From assembly GCF_003048595.2 (NCBI RefSeq), contig NZ_CP049270.1:744001-808000 (forward strand): a stretch of DNA of 64,000 nucleotides, read 5' to 3'. This DNA is from Campylobacter concisus. Lineage in GTDB: Bacteria > Campylobacterota > Campylobacteria > Campylobacterales > Campylobacteraceae. Below the pieces are notes generated by a model. The model had not been told where the DNA came from, ran no database searches, and saw only the letters and a list, made by a program, of their open reading frames with translations. Shown piece by piece: positions 27,209-37,340 of this stretch (positions are counted from its first letter, which is position 1; each line of letters starts with the position of its first letter). The position numbers and the translations under genes are program-made.

Positions 27209-29017
27209 ATGGACTACATCAAGCTTTTAAAAGAAAATAATCTACTTCGTGTTATCGACGAGCCAACAGATATTGATCTTGAGATCGCGCATGCAAGCTA
27301 TATCGAGGTCAAGCGCGAGGGTTCGCAAGCGCTACTTTTTAAAAACCCAGTTTGCAAAAAAACTGGGCGTAAATTTGCCCCAGTGCTTACAAATATCTAT
27401 GGCTCAAAACGCGCGCTTGAGCTTATCTTTGGGCTAAATCCTGATGAGATCGCAGCCGAGATAGAAAAGCTTTTAAAGCCCAGAAAACCTCGTAATTTCA
27501 AAGAAAAGCTTGATTTTTTAGCCTATCTTTTTAATATGAGAAAAATTTTTACTAAGAGATTAAAAGGTGAGGGTGAGTGCCAGCAGGTGAAATTTATAGG
27601 TGAGGATGCTGATTTGCTATCGCTTCCGGCGCTAAAGACATGGCCGCATGACGGAGGTGCTTTTATCACTATGGGCCAGGTTTATACGCAAAGCTTGGAT
27701 GGAAATTTGCAAAATTTAGGCATGTACCGCCTACAAATTTATGATAAAAATCGCCTTGGCATGCACTGGCAGATCCACAAAGACGGTGCAAATTTCTTTC
27801 ACGAGTACAAGCGTGCAGGCAAAAAAATGCCAGTCTCTATAGCCATTGGCGGCGATCCGCTTTATATTTGGTGCGGACAAGCGCCGCTTCCAAAGGGAGT
27901 TTTTGAACTTTTGCTTTATGGCTTTATCCGTAAAGAGCCAGCCAAACTTGTAAAATCCTTAACGAATGAAATTTACGTTCCGCACGATGCGGACTACGTG
28001 ATAGAAGGTTTCATGGATACGGCTAAGTGCGAGCTTGAAGGGCCATTTGGCGATCACACTGGCTTTTATACACCTATCGAGCCTTTCCCAGTGATGGATG
28101 TAACGGCGATAACTAGCAAGCGTAAACCAGTATTTCACGCGACTGTGGTTGGAAAGCCGCCACTTGAGGATAAATATATGGGCTGGGCGACTGAGCGGGT
28201 TTTTTTGCCGCTTTTGCGAACGACCGTGCCTGAGCTTTTAGACTACAATATGCCTGAAAATGGTGTTTTTCACAACCTAATCTTAGCCAAGATAAATACG
28301 CTTTATCCAGCTCATGCAAAGCAGGCCATGCACGCATTTTGGGGCGTTGGGCAGATGAGCTTTGTAAAACATGCTATTTTTGTTGGAGCCGATGCGCCTG
28401 AGCTTAAAGATTATGATGAATTTACTAGCTTTGTTTTAAATCGTTTTGGTAGCCAAAGTGTGCTAATAAGCCAAGGTGTGTGCGATCAGCTTGATCATGC
28501 TAGTCCAAATTCGTGTTTTGGTGGCAAACTCGGCGTAGATGCAACGCAGGACTTTTGTAAATTTAACCCTATGGTTTTAAGCGACAGTGAGCTTTTAGCT
28601 AAGTTTCAAAGTATATCGCCAAATGTAAAAGAGCTTAAGCAGTTTAAAACGGATACTAAAACGCCTATTTGTGTGGTGAAATTTGAAAAAGATTATGTGG
28701 TAAAAGAGCTTTTTGACAAGCTTTTGACATTTAGAGAATTTTTTAAACTCCTTATCGTTGTGGATATGCAAAATCATCTTGAAAACCCATATATGCTACT
28801 TTGGCGTGTGACAAATAATATCGATGCGTTGCGTGATATTTTCATAGATGGTGAAAATTTCTGCGTAGATGCCACTAGCAAAGATGAGCGTGAGGGATAT
28901 ACACGTGGCTGGCCGCTACAAACGGATTGTGACCGTGAAGTAGTTGCTGATCTAGTTAAGCGCGGCATAGTAAAAGATGAGCCAGAGTTATTTAAAAAAT
29001 TTGAAATATTTGGCTAG
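27209..29017 (+). CDS. ubiD: UbiD-family decarboxylase (possible MqnL)
   Basis: A 602-aa prenylated-FMN-dependent decarboxylase. Family motifs include LLFKNP near the N-terminus, GMYRLQIYDKNRLGMHWQIHKDGA, a likely active-site region GPFGDHTGFYTP with the conserved Glu upstream (CELEGPFGD), and DCDREVVADLV at the C-terminus. Campylobacter makes menaquinone through the futalosine route and no ubiquinone, so the substrate is more likely a menaquinone precursor (UbiD-like MqnL); this is an inference. In C. jejuni it directly follows hemC; here two foreign genes intervene. Confidence 0.87.
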   Translation: MDYIKLLKENNLLRVIDEPTDIDLEIAHASYIEVKREGSQALLFKNPVCKKTGRKFAPVLTNIYGSKRALELIFGLNPDEIAAEIEKLLKPRKPRNFKEKLDFLAYLFNMRKIFTKRLKGEGECQQVKFIGEDADLLSLPALKTWPHDGGAFITMGQVYTQSLDGNLQNLGMYRLQIYDKNRLGMHWQIHKDGANFFHEYKRAGKKMPVSIAIGGDPLYIWCGQAPLPKGVFELLLYGFIRKEPAKLVKSLTNEIYVPHDADYVIEGFMDTAKCELEGPFGDHTGFYTPIEPFPVMDVTAITSKRKPVFHATVVGKPPLEDKYMGWATERVFLPLLRTTVPELLDYNMPENGVFHNLILAKINTLYPAHAKQAMHAFWGVGQMSFVKHAIFVGADAPELKDYDEFTSFVLNRFGSQSVLISQGVCDQLDHASPNSCFGGKLGVDATQDFCKFNPMVLSDSELLAKFQSISPNVKELKQFKTDTKTPICVVKFEKDYVVKELFDKLLTFREFFKLLIVVDMQNHLENPYMLLWRVTNNIDALRDIFIDGENFCVDATSKDEREGYTRGWPLQTDCDREVVADLVKRGIVKDEPELFKKFEIFG

Positions 29018-29126
29018 CTTTAAGGTACTCAAGTAAATTTATAAATTTTGCTTTTTGCTGTGGATTTGAAATTTTTAATAAGACTTGCTTAATCAAATGC
29101 TAGTGTTTTTATGCTAATTTAAAAAT

Positions 29127-29153
29127 AGCTTTTAGACTATAGGTCTAAAAGCT
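29127..29153. terminator. bidirectional terminator between ubiD and ppk
   Basis: An 11-bp stem AGCTTTTAGAC/GTCTAAAAGCT with loop TATAG, between the convergent ubiD and ppk genes. T-rich sequence follows on both strands. Confidence 0.65.
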
Positions 29154-29163
29154 TAATTTATTT

Positions 29164-31257
29164 TTAGCTCTCTTTTAAGAGCTTGCTTGCGAGCATATCG
29201 GCTTTTGCTTTGTCGGTGTCTTTTTTTACGGATTTATAAATTTTAGATATATAATTTTCCAAAACTTCGTGGCAAGATATTACTTTTTCATTTTCGTTTC
29301 TTGCTACTTTTACGTATTCACCGCTATTTTGTAGCTCAAAAGCTAGGTCATTATCGCTTAGCTGAAGCTCTAAAATTTCAAGCAACCTCTCTTGAAGTCT
29401 TGGCTCAAAAATAGGTGTCATAAGCTCCAAGCGACGCTCTAGATTTCGCGGCATCCAGTCAGCACTTGAGATATAAATTTTTGGCTGAGCATGTTTAAAA
29501 TATAAAATTCTAGCGTGCTCTAAGTATTTGCCGATTATTGAGCGAACTTTTATATTTTCACTTTTGCCTTTTATGCCAGGCCTTAGTCCGCACACACCAC
29601 GAACTATAAGGTCGATCTTCACACCTGCGTTTGATGCGCGGCTAAGCTCATTTATCACATCTTCGTCGATTAGCGCATTCATTTTGGCAATGATCCTACC
29701 CTCGCTGCCTTTGCTTGCTTCCACTCTTATCTTTTCGATGATACGCTCTTTTATCTGAAAAGGCGACATGCTAAGAGCGTTTAGACGGCGGTTTTTATTA
29801 TATCCTGAGAGGATGTGAAAAAATGAGGTCGTATCCTGGCTAAATTCTTCTTTGCTTGTAAATAGGCTCACGTCGGTGTAAATTTTAGCCGAACTGCCGT
29901 TGTAGTTGCCTGTACCAAAGTGCATATAAAATTTAAGCTTATCGCCGATTTGGCGAATGACCTGGCTAACTTTTGCATGTACCTTAAAGCCTGTGATGCC
30001 ATATATCACGTGCGCGCCTGCGTCTTCAAGCGCCTTTGCCCAGTGCAGGTTATTTTCTTCATCAAACCTTGCTTTTAGCTCAACCATCACAGTTACTTGT
30101 TTGCCATCACTTGCGGCGTCTATTAGGCTTTGAATTATTGGTGAGCTTTTATCGACTCTATAAAGTGTCATTCGAATAGATATGACTTTTGGATCTTTGC
30201 TGGCTTCTTTTATAAAGCTTACAACTGGATCAAAGCTCTCAAATGGATGCACTAAGAGCACATCTTCTTTATCTATGGCGTCAAATACCGAGATACCATT
30301 GCCAAATGGTGGTAGTGTCTTTGGAACGTAAGGCGCATTTGCTAGGTGGGTAAAATTTTTACTTCCAGCTATCTCCCAAAGTGAGCTAAGAGTGAGCGGA
30401 ATACTTGAAAAATAGACATCTTTATGAAAAATTTTCATATGAAAATTTAAGAAGTCCAAGATGTCAGCATCTACGTTTTTATCGATTTGCATACGAACAA
30501 AAGCTCCTTTTCTGCGAAGCTTTAGCCCTTGCTCAAGTATCATCATAAAATCATCCGCTTCTTCTTCTTCGATGACGATATCAGCGTTTCTCGTCACTCT
30601 AAAAGCAGCCGAGCTAAGTAGCTTATACCCTGGAAAAATTTCTTCTGCATGGCGGTGTACGATCGTTTCAATCGGCACAAAAACATTGCTACTTGGCTGT
30701 GTAAAACGTGGCAAGACTCTTGAAATTCTTATCATGCCGTATTTTAAAATTTCTGGATGTTCGATATCAGCAAGTTTCACGGCAAGTGAAAAGCTAAGGT
30801 TGTTTAGGTGCGGAAATGGATGAGTTGCATCGACAGCGATAGGAACGATGACTGGTAAGATATTTGAGAAAAAGTATTCGTCACACTTTTGCTTCAAGCT
30901 ATCATCAAGCTCGTCATAATTTTTTATAAAAAGCCCCTCTTTGCTAAGAGCATTTACTGTTTTTTTATAGTGATCTTCTACTAAATTTTGCTCATTTTGT
31001 AGATATTTTCTAATCTCTCTTAGCTGATCAAGTGGGCTCATTCCATCGCCACTGCTTGTAGTAGCTCCAGCTGCGAAAAGCTGCTTTAGGCCAGCGACTC
31101 TGATCATATAAAACTCGTCTAGATTTGTCATATAAATGGCTATAAATTTTAGCTTTTCAAGTAAAGGAATTTCCTTTTCACACTGAGCGAGCACCCTTGA
31201 ATTAAAGCGTAGCCAGCTTAATTCTCGGTTTATAAAAATAGTTCCATTTTCGCTCAT
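29164..31257 (-). CDS. ppk1: polyphosphate kinase 1
   Basis: A 697-aa enzyme that reversibly makes inorganic polyphosphate from ATP; in Campylobacter polyphosphate supports stress survival and virulence (known). The N-terminus [14 protein letters not shown], the [13 protein letters not shown] segment and the two PLD-like catalytic regions ([23 protein letters not shown] as two blocks, with [12 protein letters not shown] carrying the phospho-His) are present. It is monocistronic by context, with a divergent tiny gene upstream. Confidence 0.96.
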   Translation of the reverse strand: MSENGTIFINRELSWLRFNSRVLAQCEKEIPLLEKLKFIAIYMTNLDEFYMIRVAGLKQLFAAGATTSSGDGMSPLDQLREIRKYLQNEQNLVEDHYKKTVNALSKEGLFIKNYDELDDSLKQKCDEYFFSNILPVIVPIAVDATHPFPHLNNLSFSLAVKLADIEHPEILKYGMIRISRVLPRFTQPSSNVFVPIETIVHRHAEEIFPGYKLLSSAAFRVTRNADIVIEEEEADDFMMILEQGLKLRRKGAFVRMQIDKNVDADILDFLNFHMKIFHKDVYFSSIPLTLSSLWEIAGSKNFTHLANAPYVPKTLPPFGNGISVFDAIDKEDVLLVHPFESFDPVVSFIKEASKDPKVISIRMTLYRVDKSSPIIQSLIDAASDGKQVTVMVELKARFDEENNLHWAKALEDAGAHVIYGITGFKVHAKVSQVIRQIGDKLKFYMHFGTGNYNGSSAKIYTDVSLFTSKEEFSQDTTSFFHILSGYNKNRRLNALSMSPFQIKERIIEKIRVEASKGSEGRIIAKMNALIDEDVINELSRASNAGVKIDLIVRGVCGLRPGIKGKSENIKVRSIIGKYLEHARILYFKHAQPKIYISSADWMPRNLERRLELMTPIFEPRLQERLLEILELQLSDNDLAFELQNSGEYVKVARNENEKVISCHEVLENYISKIYKSVKKDTDKAKADMLASKLLKES

Positions 31258-31334
31258 CTTTTCTCCTTGTGCGTTTTTGAGTTATTTTATGATATGTGCG
31301 GTTATAAAGTTCTTACTTTATTTAAAATTTTGGT

Positions 31335-31340
31335 TACAAT
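31335..31340 (+). promoter_or_regulatory. -10 box of the 28-aa membrane protein gene
   Basis: TACAAT with an extended upstream TGGT, 29 nt before the small ORF start. It is one of few plus-strand -10 matches in this gap. Confidence 0.4.
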
Positions 31341-31369
31341 AAGCCAAAACTTAAATTTAAAGGCTTGTT

Positions 31370-31456
31370 ATGTCTGATTATGTGATATTGGTTGGTATCT
31401 TTTTAGTGGCAGTCATTTTTTTGCGCTTATTAAAAAGATATCGTTTTAGCTTTTAA
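31370..31456 (+). CDS. 28-aa single-helix membrane peptide
   Basis: A tiny gene starting at ATG 31370, with AAAGG seven bases upstream and TACAAT further up. The product is MSDYVILVGIFLVA followed by VIFLRLLKRYRFSF: one hydrophobic helix flanked by an acidic N-terminus and a basic C-terminus, the shape of a small membrane regulatory protein. The last 11 bp overlap the 3' end of the Nudix gene in antisense. The coding potential rests on RBS, promoter and amphipathic order, so it is a prediction. Confidence 0.5.
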   Translation: MSDYVILVGIFLVAVIFLRLLKRYRFSF

Positions 31457-32030
31457 ATTTCTCCCACCACAAATAAGCAAAGATAAGCCCAAAACCCTTG
31501 ACTTTGCTCTCGTCAAAGGCAAATTTCATCATGTCTTCTCGTTTTATAAAAACAAGCTCTATATCTTCGCCATCGACGCCACCGCCAGAATTTACCTTCA
31601 TGCTCTCATCGATCTTTGCGTAAAACATCGTTTGCATATTGCCTCCAAAGCCAAAAGCACCGTATGTCATCGTGATACGCTCTATCTCTTTTAGCTCATA
31701 GCCCACTTCTTCGATCGCTTCTTCTCTAGCTGTTTGCTCTTCGCTTAGTCCTTTATCCATAAGCCCTGCGCAAAGCTCATAAGTAAAGCCTTGCTCATTT
31801 GTTTTTAAATTTTCTTTCTCTTGCGAGTACCAAACAGCCGGGCGAAACTGCTTTACAAACAAAAAGGCATCCTTTTGCTCGTGATATAAAAAAATACTAA
31901 CGCTATTCATCACTTTTACGCAGTCCCAGTCTCTTTTAACCCCATTTTGCTCAAATTTAATCTTAAAGGGCTTTAGATATTTTGACTCGCCCAGTGGTAA
32001 AATTTCTAAATTCGTTATAGTAGTATCCAT
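31446..32030 (-). CDS. Nudix hydrolase (ADP-ribose / UDP-sugar pyrophosphatase type)
   Basis: A 194-aa Nudix enzyme. The Nudix box is ELCAGLMDKGLSEEQTAREEAIEEVGY, read as G-x5-E-x7-REAxEExG with the Gly of CAGLMDKG and the metal-binding REEAIEE. The layout resembles ADP-ribose pyrophosphatase and human UDP-glucose pyrophosphatase NUDT14. Its start overlaps the mgtE stop by 16 bp, so it is translated from the mgtE message. Confidence 0.83.
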   Translation of the reverse strand: MDTTITNLEILPLGESKYLKPFKIKFEQNGVKRDWDCVKVMNSVSIFLYHEQKDAFLFVKQFRPAVWYSQEKENLKTNEQGFTYELCAGLMDKGLSEEQTAREEAIEEVGYELKEIERITMTYGAFGFGGNMQTMFYAKIDESMKVNSGGGVDGEDIELVFIKREDMMKFAFDESKVKGFGLIFAYLWWEKFKS

Positions 32031-33382
32031 TTTGCAAGTCCTAAAAAGCTAAAAAATCCTATCGCATCAGTAAAAGTAGTAAGAATGACGGCTGAGCCAA
32101 CAGCTGGATCGATATTAAAACGCCTTAGTGTAAGAGGTATGATCGTGCCAAAAAATCCAGCAAAGAATAAATTCGTAACCATACTAAGTCCGATAACAAC
32201 GCCAAGCATACCTTTGTCAAACCAAACAGAGGCGATTATACCCATTACTACACCAAAGATTAGTCCATTTATGAGTGAAATACTAACCTCACGTTTTAGA
32301 ACATGTTTGGCATCTTTAAACTCTATCTCGCCAAGTGCTAGACGGCGAACCGTAACGGCAAGTGCTTGTGTGCCGGTATTTCCACCCATTGATGCAACTA
32401 TTGGCATTAAAACAGCAAGAGCGACGTAGGCTGCTATTGTCTCATCAAAAAGTCCGATTATAGACGAGCTAAAAAGAGCTGTTAGTAAATTTACACCAAG
32501 CCAAACCGCACGACCACGACCAGCCTTAAAAAGTGTATCGTCCTCTTCTGACTCGTCATCAACGCCGGCTAGGTTGTAAATTTGCTCCGTTGCACTCTCT
32601 TGAATGTAGTCGTGGATGTCATCAGACGTGATACGACCAAGCAAAATTCCAGTGCTACTAGTAACAGCGATAACGTTTAGATCGTACTCTTGAAACATAT
32701 CAGCGACATTTTGCATAAGGTCCATATCATTTGCAACGTGTGGTTTGTAGTGATCGATCTGCGCTGACTCGATATTTTGCTTTAGTGTCTTTGTAAAATC
32801 AAAAAGTATAAGATCTTCAAGTGGGATAGCGTATTGTAAAACGCCATTTTTATCGATGATAAAAAGCTGAGAGATATTTTCTAGCTTGCCTTCTTGCTTT
32901 TCTCGTCTAAGTCTTGCTACTGCATTGCCAAGCTTTTCTTCAAGGTGAGCCGAAAAAAGCTCTGTTTGCATGTGAGCACCAGCTCTATCTTCTTCGTAGC
33001 TTCTAAGTCTTAAAATTTCATTTTGGTTTTCTCTATCAAGCTCGTTAAAAAGCTCTCTAGCTTTATCCTCATCGATATCCTCGATGTATTGAAGCAAATC
33101 AGTCGCATCATCGCTCTCTAGCTCTTCAAGAGCTTCTACGATCTTTTCAGCTGGAAGTTGTTCGATCACATCTTTTAGCATGTGATCAGGTAGCTCGATA
33201 GCAACATCACCTAAAATTTCAGGATCTAGCTTCTCAAGATACTGAGCAAAGAGCTCTTCGTCGTGTTTCTTTAGCGTTTTTAGGTGTTGGGCTAGCTCGT
33301 AAGGTGAGAGTTCATTATCTTCTAAATTTTCATCTAAATGCTGATCTATCAGCTCTTTTGCTTCTTCTAGTTCTTGGCTCAA
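32015..33382 (-). CDS. mgtE: magnesium transporter MgtE
   Basis: A 455-aa Mg2+ channel. The cytosolic N domain of helical repeats (about 25-135: LPAEKIVEALEELESDDATDLL), two CBS domains (about 140-265) that sense Mg2+, a plug helix and five membrane helices (about 290-455, with PIVASMGGNTGTQALAVTVRRLALG lining the pore) are all visible. It is the middle gene of a three-gene run, 9 nt after the M23 peptidase. Confidence 0.93.
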   Translation of the reverse strand: MSQELEEAKELIDQHLDENLEDNELSPYELAQHLKTLKKHDEELFAQYLEKLDPEILGDVAIELPDHMLKDVIEQLPAEKIVEALEELESDDATDLLQYIEDIDEDKARELFNELDRENQNEILRLRSYEEDRAGAHMQTELFSAHLEEKLGNAVARLRREKQEGKLENISQLFIIDKNGVLQYAIPLEDLILFDFTKTLKQNIESAQIDHYKPHVANDMDLMQNVADMFQEYDLNVIAVTSSTGILLGRITSDDIHDYIQESATEQIYNLAGVDDESEEDDTLFKAGRGRAVWLGVNLLTALFSSSIIGLFDETIAAYVALAVLMPIVASMGGNTGTQALAVTVRRLALGEIEFKDAKHVLKREVSISLINGLIFGVVMGIIASVWFDKGMLGVVIGLSMVTNLFFAGFFGTIIPLTLRRFNIDPAVGSAVILTTFTDAIGFFSFLGLAKWILL

Positions 33383-33391
33383 GTTTTACCT

Positions 33392-34561
33392 TTAAAATTC
33401 TATTACATTAGGAAAAAATTCCACTTTGTGGTACTCTTTTTCATTATTTAAAGCATTTTTTATTAGCTCATCATTTTTACTAACAACTGCTTTAAATTTA
33501 GCTGATTCTTTCTTATCCTCTAGGCTTTTAACGACCTTTATTGCACTTTCTGGATTGATAGGCTTATTGTCCCTATAAAGACCAAAATGAAGATGTGGCC
33601 CTGTGCTCATACCGCTTGTGCCAACGTAGGCTATAAGCGTGCCTTGCTTGACTTTTAGTCCGCCTTTTATGCCTTTAGCAAAGCCATTTAGATGAGCATA
33701 AAGCGTCTCGTAGCCACCAGCGTGAGAGATGATAACGGTTCTGCCATATCCGCTTTTTTGTCCGACAAATTTAACTGTACCATCGCCTGCTGCCTTGATA
33801 GGTGTGCCTTTTGGAGCACCGTAGTCAACACCAAGATGCGCTCTATATCTTTGGAGAATGGGGTGCCATCTTTTTAGGGTAAAAGCTGATGTGATTCTAG
33901 CGTTTGCAAGAGGGCGGACTAGTAAAAATTTATCATTTTTCTTGCCATTTTTATCATAAAATTTATCTTCAAATTTATACATAACATATCGTTTATTTTT
34001 CGTTTCTATCATCGCAGCATAAATTTCTGGAGTGCCAAAAGAGCGGCCCATACGTATTTTTTGATTATAAACGATAGCAATCGTATCGCCTTTGTTTATC
34101 TTTTTAAAATCAATGCCACTTCCTTTAAAAATTTCTTTAAAGCCAAGAGCTAGAGTGCCAGAGCCAGTGTAGTCAAAAATGTCTTCAGAGACTGATTTGT
34201 CCACCTTTAAGGCTAAAAATTTATCCTCGCTTTGATAAGAGATAGGAAGAAATTCGAGTTTAAATTTATCATTATCATCTCTAAAAATATGCATTTGAAG
34301 TTCGTCACTAACAGGGATTAATACTTGTTTGGTGTTGCCATTGTCGTCTTTGTAAATTTGATATTTTGTGCCAGCGATGATCTCTTCTGTTAGCTCTTGA
34401 TCTTCGGTTGTTAAGTTGTAGTAAAGTGAAAGTGGGATTTTGTTTGTCTCTAAGAAATTTAAAAAATTGCTACCATTTGGCCAACTGAGCTCTTCGACAC
34501 TTGGTTTTATAGCGTATAAATTTATAGATAATATTACAAAAATTATAAAAATACGAGGCAT
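33392..34561 (-). CDS. M23 metallopeptidase, Csd3/Pgp3-like
   Basis: A periplasmic peptidoglycan DD-endopeptidase/carboxypeptidase, 389 aa. It has a short signal sequence (MPRIFIIFVILSINLYA), a roughly 230-residue N-terminal region and a C-terminal LytM domain with zinc ligands in HLGVDYGAP and HLHFGLY. Size and domain order match H. pylori Csd3/HdpA and C. jejuni Pgp3, which help set helical cell shape (known for those). Followed by mgtE at 9 nt. Confidence 0.85.
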   Translation of the reverse strand: MPRIFIIFVILSINLYAIKPSVEELSWPNGSNFLNFLETNKIPLSLYYNLTTEDQELTEEIIAGTKYQIYKDDNGNTKQVLIPVSDELQMHIFRDDNDKFKLEFLPISYQSEDKFLALKVDKSVSEDIFDYTGSGTLALGFKEIFKGSGIDFKKINKGDTIAIVYNQKIRMGRSFGTPEIYAAMIETKNKRYVMYKFEDKFYDKNGKKNDKFLLVRPLANARITSAFTLKRWHPILQRYRAHLGVDYGAPKGTPIKAAGDGTVKFVGQKSGYGRTVIISHAGGYETLYAHLNGFAKGIKGGLKVKQGTLIAYVGTSGMSTGPHLHFGLYRDNKPINPESAIKVVKSLEDKKESAKFKAVVSKNDELIKNALNNEKEYHKVEFFPNVIEF

Positions 34562-34637
34562 TAATGTCCTTTTAAAAAGCTGGTGGGATTTTAACTAAAA
34601 CTTGCTTTAATTTTGCAAAAGATAAAGCATTTTAGGC

Positions 34638-34643
34638 TATAAT
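34638..34643 (+). promoter_or_regulatory. -10 box of the PGBA-domain gene
   Basis: TATAAT, 31 nt before the TTG start at 34675, with GGAGA as RBS between them. Confidence 0.55.
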
Positions 34644-34674
34644 CGCTCTAAAAATTTAAACTTAGGAGATATTT

Positions 34675-35397
34675 TTGAAACGTATATTTGTGATTTTATC
34701 GCTAGTTTTTGGCTTTGCTTTTGGGGCTGATTTTTCTTTAAATGAGTATAGAACTCCTATAATTAGCGTCGATAGTGATGGCACAGCGACGATAGTTGAT
34801 AGTCCAGAAATTTTAATCGGCTCAAGTGGTGTCGTACTTCATAAATTTGATACTGATAGCTCTATCATCGCAAGAGTTAGTGTTATCTCAAAAAATTCTG
34901 GCTTTGCTAAGATTAGATTTGAGGTGTTTGATCTGCTTGAGCAAAAGGCACTCCCACTTCCAGGCATTGCGCCTGCAAATGGCGATATGGTCGTGCTAAA
35001 CTATCTTTATAACCGCTCATTAATTATCGTGCCAAATAAAGAAATTTATGAAGAGATCACATCTGCGTTTCCAAATATGATATTTATTCATCCAGATATT
35101 ATAGGAGCGTATCTAAGCTACGAATACAAGCCAAATCCAAGCAGAGATGACTTTAGAAAAATGTGTGCTCAAAGTGCAGCTGGTTTAATTTTCGTAGCGA
35201 TGGATGGCAGAAGTGTTTTTGCTGATTGCCAAAGTTTTAAAGTGCTAAAAGAATTTAAAAGTGGCGAGGTTGAGTACTATCAGCTACCATTTTATACAAG
35301 AGTTAGCGACATAGACACCGTGTTTTGGAAGCTAAATAGCGAGCACATTAACAACTACGACGCTCACTACGAAAAACTTTTCGAAGAAGACAACTGA
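34675..35397 (+). CDS. PGBA_N-domain (plasminogen-binding-like) periplasmic protein
   Basis: A 240-aa exported protein with signal peptide KRIFVILSLVFGFAFGA. The mature sequence resembles the N-terminal domain of H. pylori plasminogen-binding protein PgbA, but it lacks the Lys/Glu-rich C-terminal region that binds plasminogen there; the actual function may be different. TTG start with RBS TAGGAGA. The YihY gene starts 3 nt after its stop, so they are co-transcribed. Confidence 0.75.
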   Translation: MKRIFVILSLVFGFAFGADFSLNEYRTPIISVDSDGTATIVDSPEILIGSSGVVLHKFDTDSSIIARVSVISKNSGFAKIRFEVFDLLEQKALPLPGIAPANGDMVVLNYLYNRSLIIVPNKEIYEEITSAFPNMIFIHPDIIGAYLSYEYKPNPSRDDFRKMCAQSAAGLIFVAMDGRSVFADCQSFKVLKEFKSGEVEYYQLPFYTRVSDIDTVFWKLNSEHINNYDAHYEKLFEEDN

Positions 35398-35400
35398 TAA

Positions 35401-36222
35401 ATGAGCCGTTTGTCCTTAAGTAAGCAAAGCTTAAAAGAGTTTTTAAATTTGCTCCCAACGCTTAAGGACAAAGAGCTCTTTCACTATGCCTCAAGCCTTA
35501 GTTTTCATACGATTTTATCGATCATTCCGATACTTCTTATATCGTTTTCTATCTTTACAAAACTGCCTAGTTTTGAGGATTATTACGCCAAGATTCAAGA
35601 TTTTATATTTTCAGCTCTTTTGCCAAGTAACCAAGAGATCATCTCAAACTACTTGCAAAATTTCTTAAAAAATAGTGGAAATTTAGGTATAGTTGGCTTT
35701 GTAGCGATGATATTTACATCGGCTATGTTTTTTAGCGACTACGAGTATGTAGTTTTGAAAGTGACACGTGCAAATAAGGCTAGAGGATTTTGGTCAGCAC
35801 TTAGCTCGTATTGGACGCTTATCACGCTTGCGCCACTTGGTCTTGCTGGTAGTTTTTATCTCTCAAGCCTTATTCAAGAGATGCTAAACTCAAACGTTAT
35901 CACAAGCTCTATAAATTTTTTAAGCATATTTCCATATATCATCATTTGGGCGATATTTTGTGTCACATATCTCATCTCAGTAAATGACGAGATAAAATTT
36001 AAAAGCGCACTTTTTAGCTCATTTGCAGCCTCGCTTATTTGGTATCTTGGTAAGTCAGCGTTTGTCTACTACGTTCTTTATAACAAAACCTATCTAAGCG
36101 TTTATGGCTCGTTTTCGGCTGTGCTTTTCTTCTTTGTCTGGATCTACATATCGTGGATCATCTTTTTATATGGGCTAAAACTTTGTGCTTATCTTTCAAA
36201 TAGCTCAAAATTTAAAAGATAA
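35401..36222 (+). CDS. YihY/BrkB-family membrane protein
   Basis: A 273-aa inner-membrane protein with about six helices, including the typical HYASSLSFHTILSIIPILL and YGSFSAVLFFFVWIYISWIIFLYG. The family was once annotated as RNase BN; that was withdrawn, and its role remains unclear. Start ATG lies 3 nt past the previous stop. Confidence 0.85.
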   Translation: MSRLSLSKQSLKEFLNLLPTLKDKELFHYASSLSFHTILSIIPILLISFSIFTKLPSFEDYYAKIQDFIFSALLPSNQEIISNYLQNFLKNSGNLGIVGFVAMIFTSAMFFSDYEYVVLKVTRANKARGFWSALSSYWTLITLAPLGLAGSFYLSSLIQEMLNSNVITSSINFLSIFPYIIIWAIFCVTYLISVNDEIKFKSALFSSFAASLIWYLGKSAFVYYVLYNKTYLSVYGSFSAVLFFFVWIYISWIIFLYGLKLCAYLSNSSKFKR

Positions 36223-36239
36223 ATTGAATAGTTTGTGCC

Positions 36240-36272
36240 AGCTGGTAATATATTTTTATAAATTTACCAGCT
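36240..36272. terminator. bidirectional terminator
   Basis: A 9-bp stem AGCTGGTAA/TTACCAGCT around a 15-nt AT-rich loop, between convergent genes. Confidence 0.5.
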
Positions 36273-36312
36273 AGCGTGATTTGTATTATTTTATGTAAAA
36301 ATTTTATGTGGA

Positions 36313-37338
36313 TCAGCGTTTAAACTCGCAAATTTCTATCTTTATACCAAGCTCTTTGCTAAATTTACTAGCAGTCTTGGCTAGTTCATCTTTATCAAAA
36401 CAGATAAGATCTATGTAAGATCGCATCTCGCCATTTGCTTCACCTATGATCTCGCAAATTTCACTCTCTTGTAGTGCGTCTGATATTTTGTTTTTGCTAT
36501 CAACACCAAACTGTACGTCGCCACCGTGAGATAGGGCTAAAAAGCAAAAATTTATGCCAAGTTCAAAAGCTTCGTTGTAAGTATCGCTTATGCCGTCGTA
36601 GTACTCGTTTAGTAGCTCGCTAAGAGATGTATATCCTGTAAAAACGTCGTCACGTAGTTCATTTGAACGAGGCTCTAGCTCATAGACCATAAAATTCTTA
36701 AGCGGCTCGTTTGAGGCTTCTTTACCAAATTTATCATCTATAAGATCGGCAAAGTCGATCAGCGGCACGCCTTTTTCTCTTGGCTCGTCCACGATCTCAA
36801 ACTCTCCAAGCATATTTATCATGATCATCTCACCAACTACGTTGTCACAAAGTATGAGCGATAATGTATAAGCCTTATTTTCATCTTCGCTTTTAAGCTT
36901 GCTTAGAGTTTCGTTATAGAGACACATATCTACGCTTTTGTCATTGAAATTTGCATAGACTATGATATCATTTGCATCAACACTTACGCCATACATTTGT
37001 ATAGTAGCGACGTTTCGTGGTACACGTGGCTTGCCAAGTGTGCAAGTAAGTTTTGCTTCATACTCTTTTGGCATACGCGACTTTATAAATTTAAGCCACA
37101 AAAGTCTATGCTTAAGTCCTTCTGGAGTGAGTACTAGATCGATCTTTCCATCAATAAGCCCAATCATAAAGTTAGGATCAACCAAACATAAATTTAGCGC
37201 CTCTTCGGTCATTTTGCTTGCGGCTTCAAAGTTTTTATCTTCTAAATTTTGTTTGATGGCGTCTAAATTTTTGCCAAATTCGCTCCAAAATTTATCAACT
37301 CTGCTTGCAAAGCTAGAGCTCTTTTTAGAAAACCACAT
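36313..37338 (-). CDS. conserved hypothetical protein
   Basis: An acidic cytosolic protein of 341 aa with no signal or membrane helix. The N-terminal third is helical (ASRVDKFWSEFGKNLDAI); the rest mixes strands and helices and contains GGDVQFGVDSKNKISD. I do not recognise the family. It begins 2 nt after the phosphatase gene stop, so the two form an operon and may share a pathway. Confidence 0.65.
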   Translation of the reverse strand: MWFSKKSSSFASRVDKFWSEFGKNLDAIKQNLEDKNFEAASKMTEEALNLCLVDPNFMIGLIDGKIDLVLTPEGLKHRLLWLKFIKSRMPKEYEAKLTCTLGKPRVPRNVATIQMYGVSVDANDIIVYANFNDKSVDMCLYNETLSKLKSEDENKAYTLSLILCDNVVGEMIMINMLGEFEIVDEPREKGVPLIDFADLIDDKFGKEASNEPLKNFMVYELEPRSNELRDDVFTGYTSLSELLNEYYDGISDTYNEAFELGINFCFLALSHGGDVQFGVDSKNKISDALQESEICEIIGEANGEMRSYIDLICFDKDELAKTASKFSKELGIKIEICEFKR

Positions 37339-37340
37339 TT

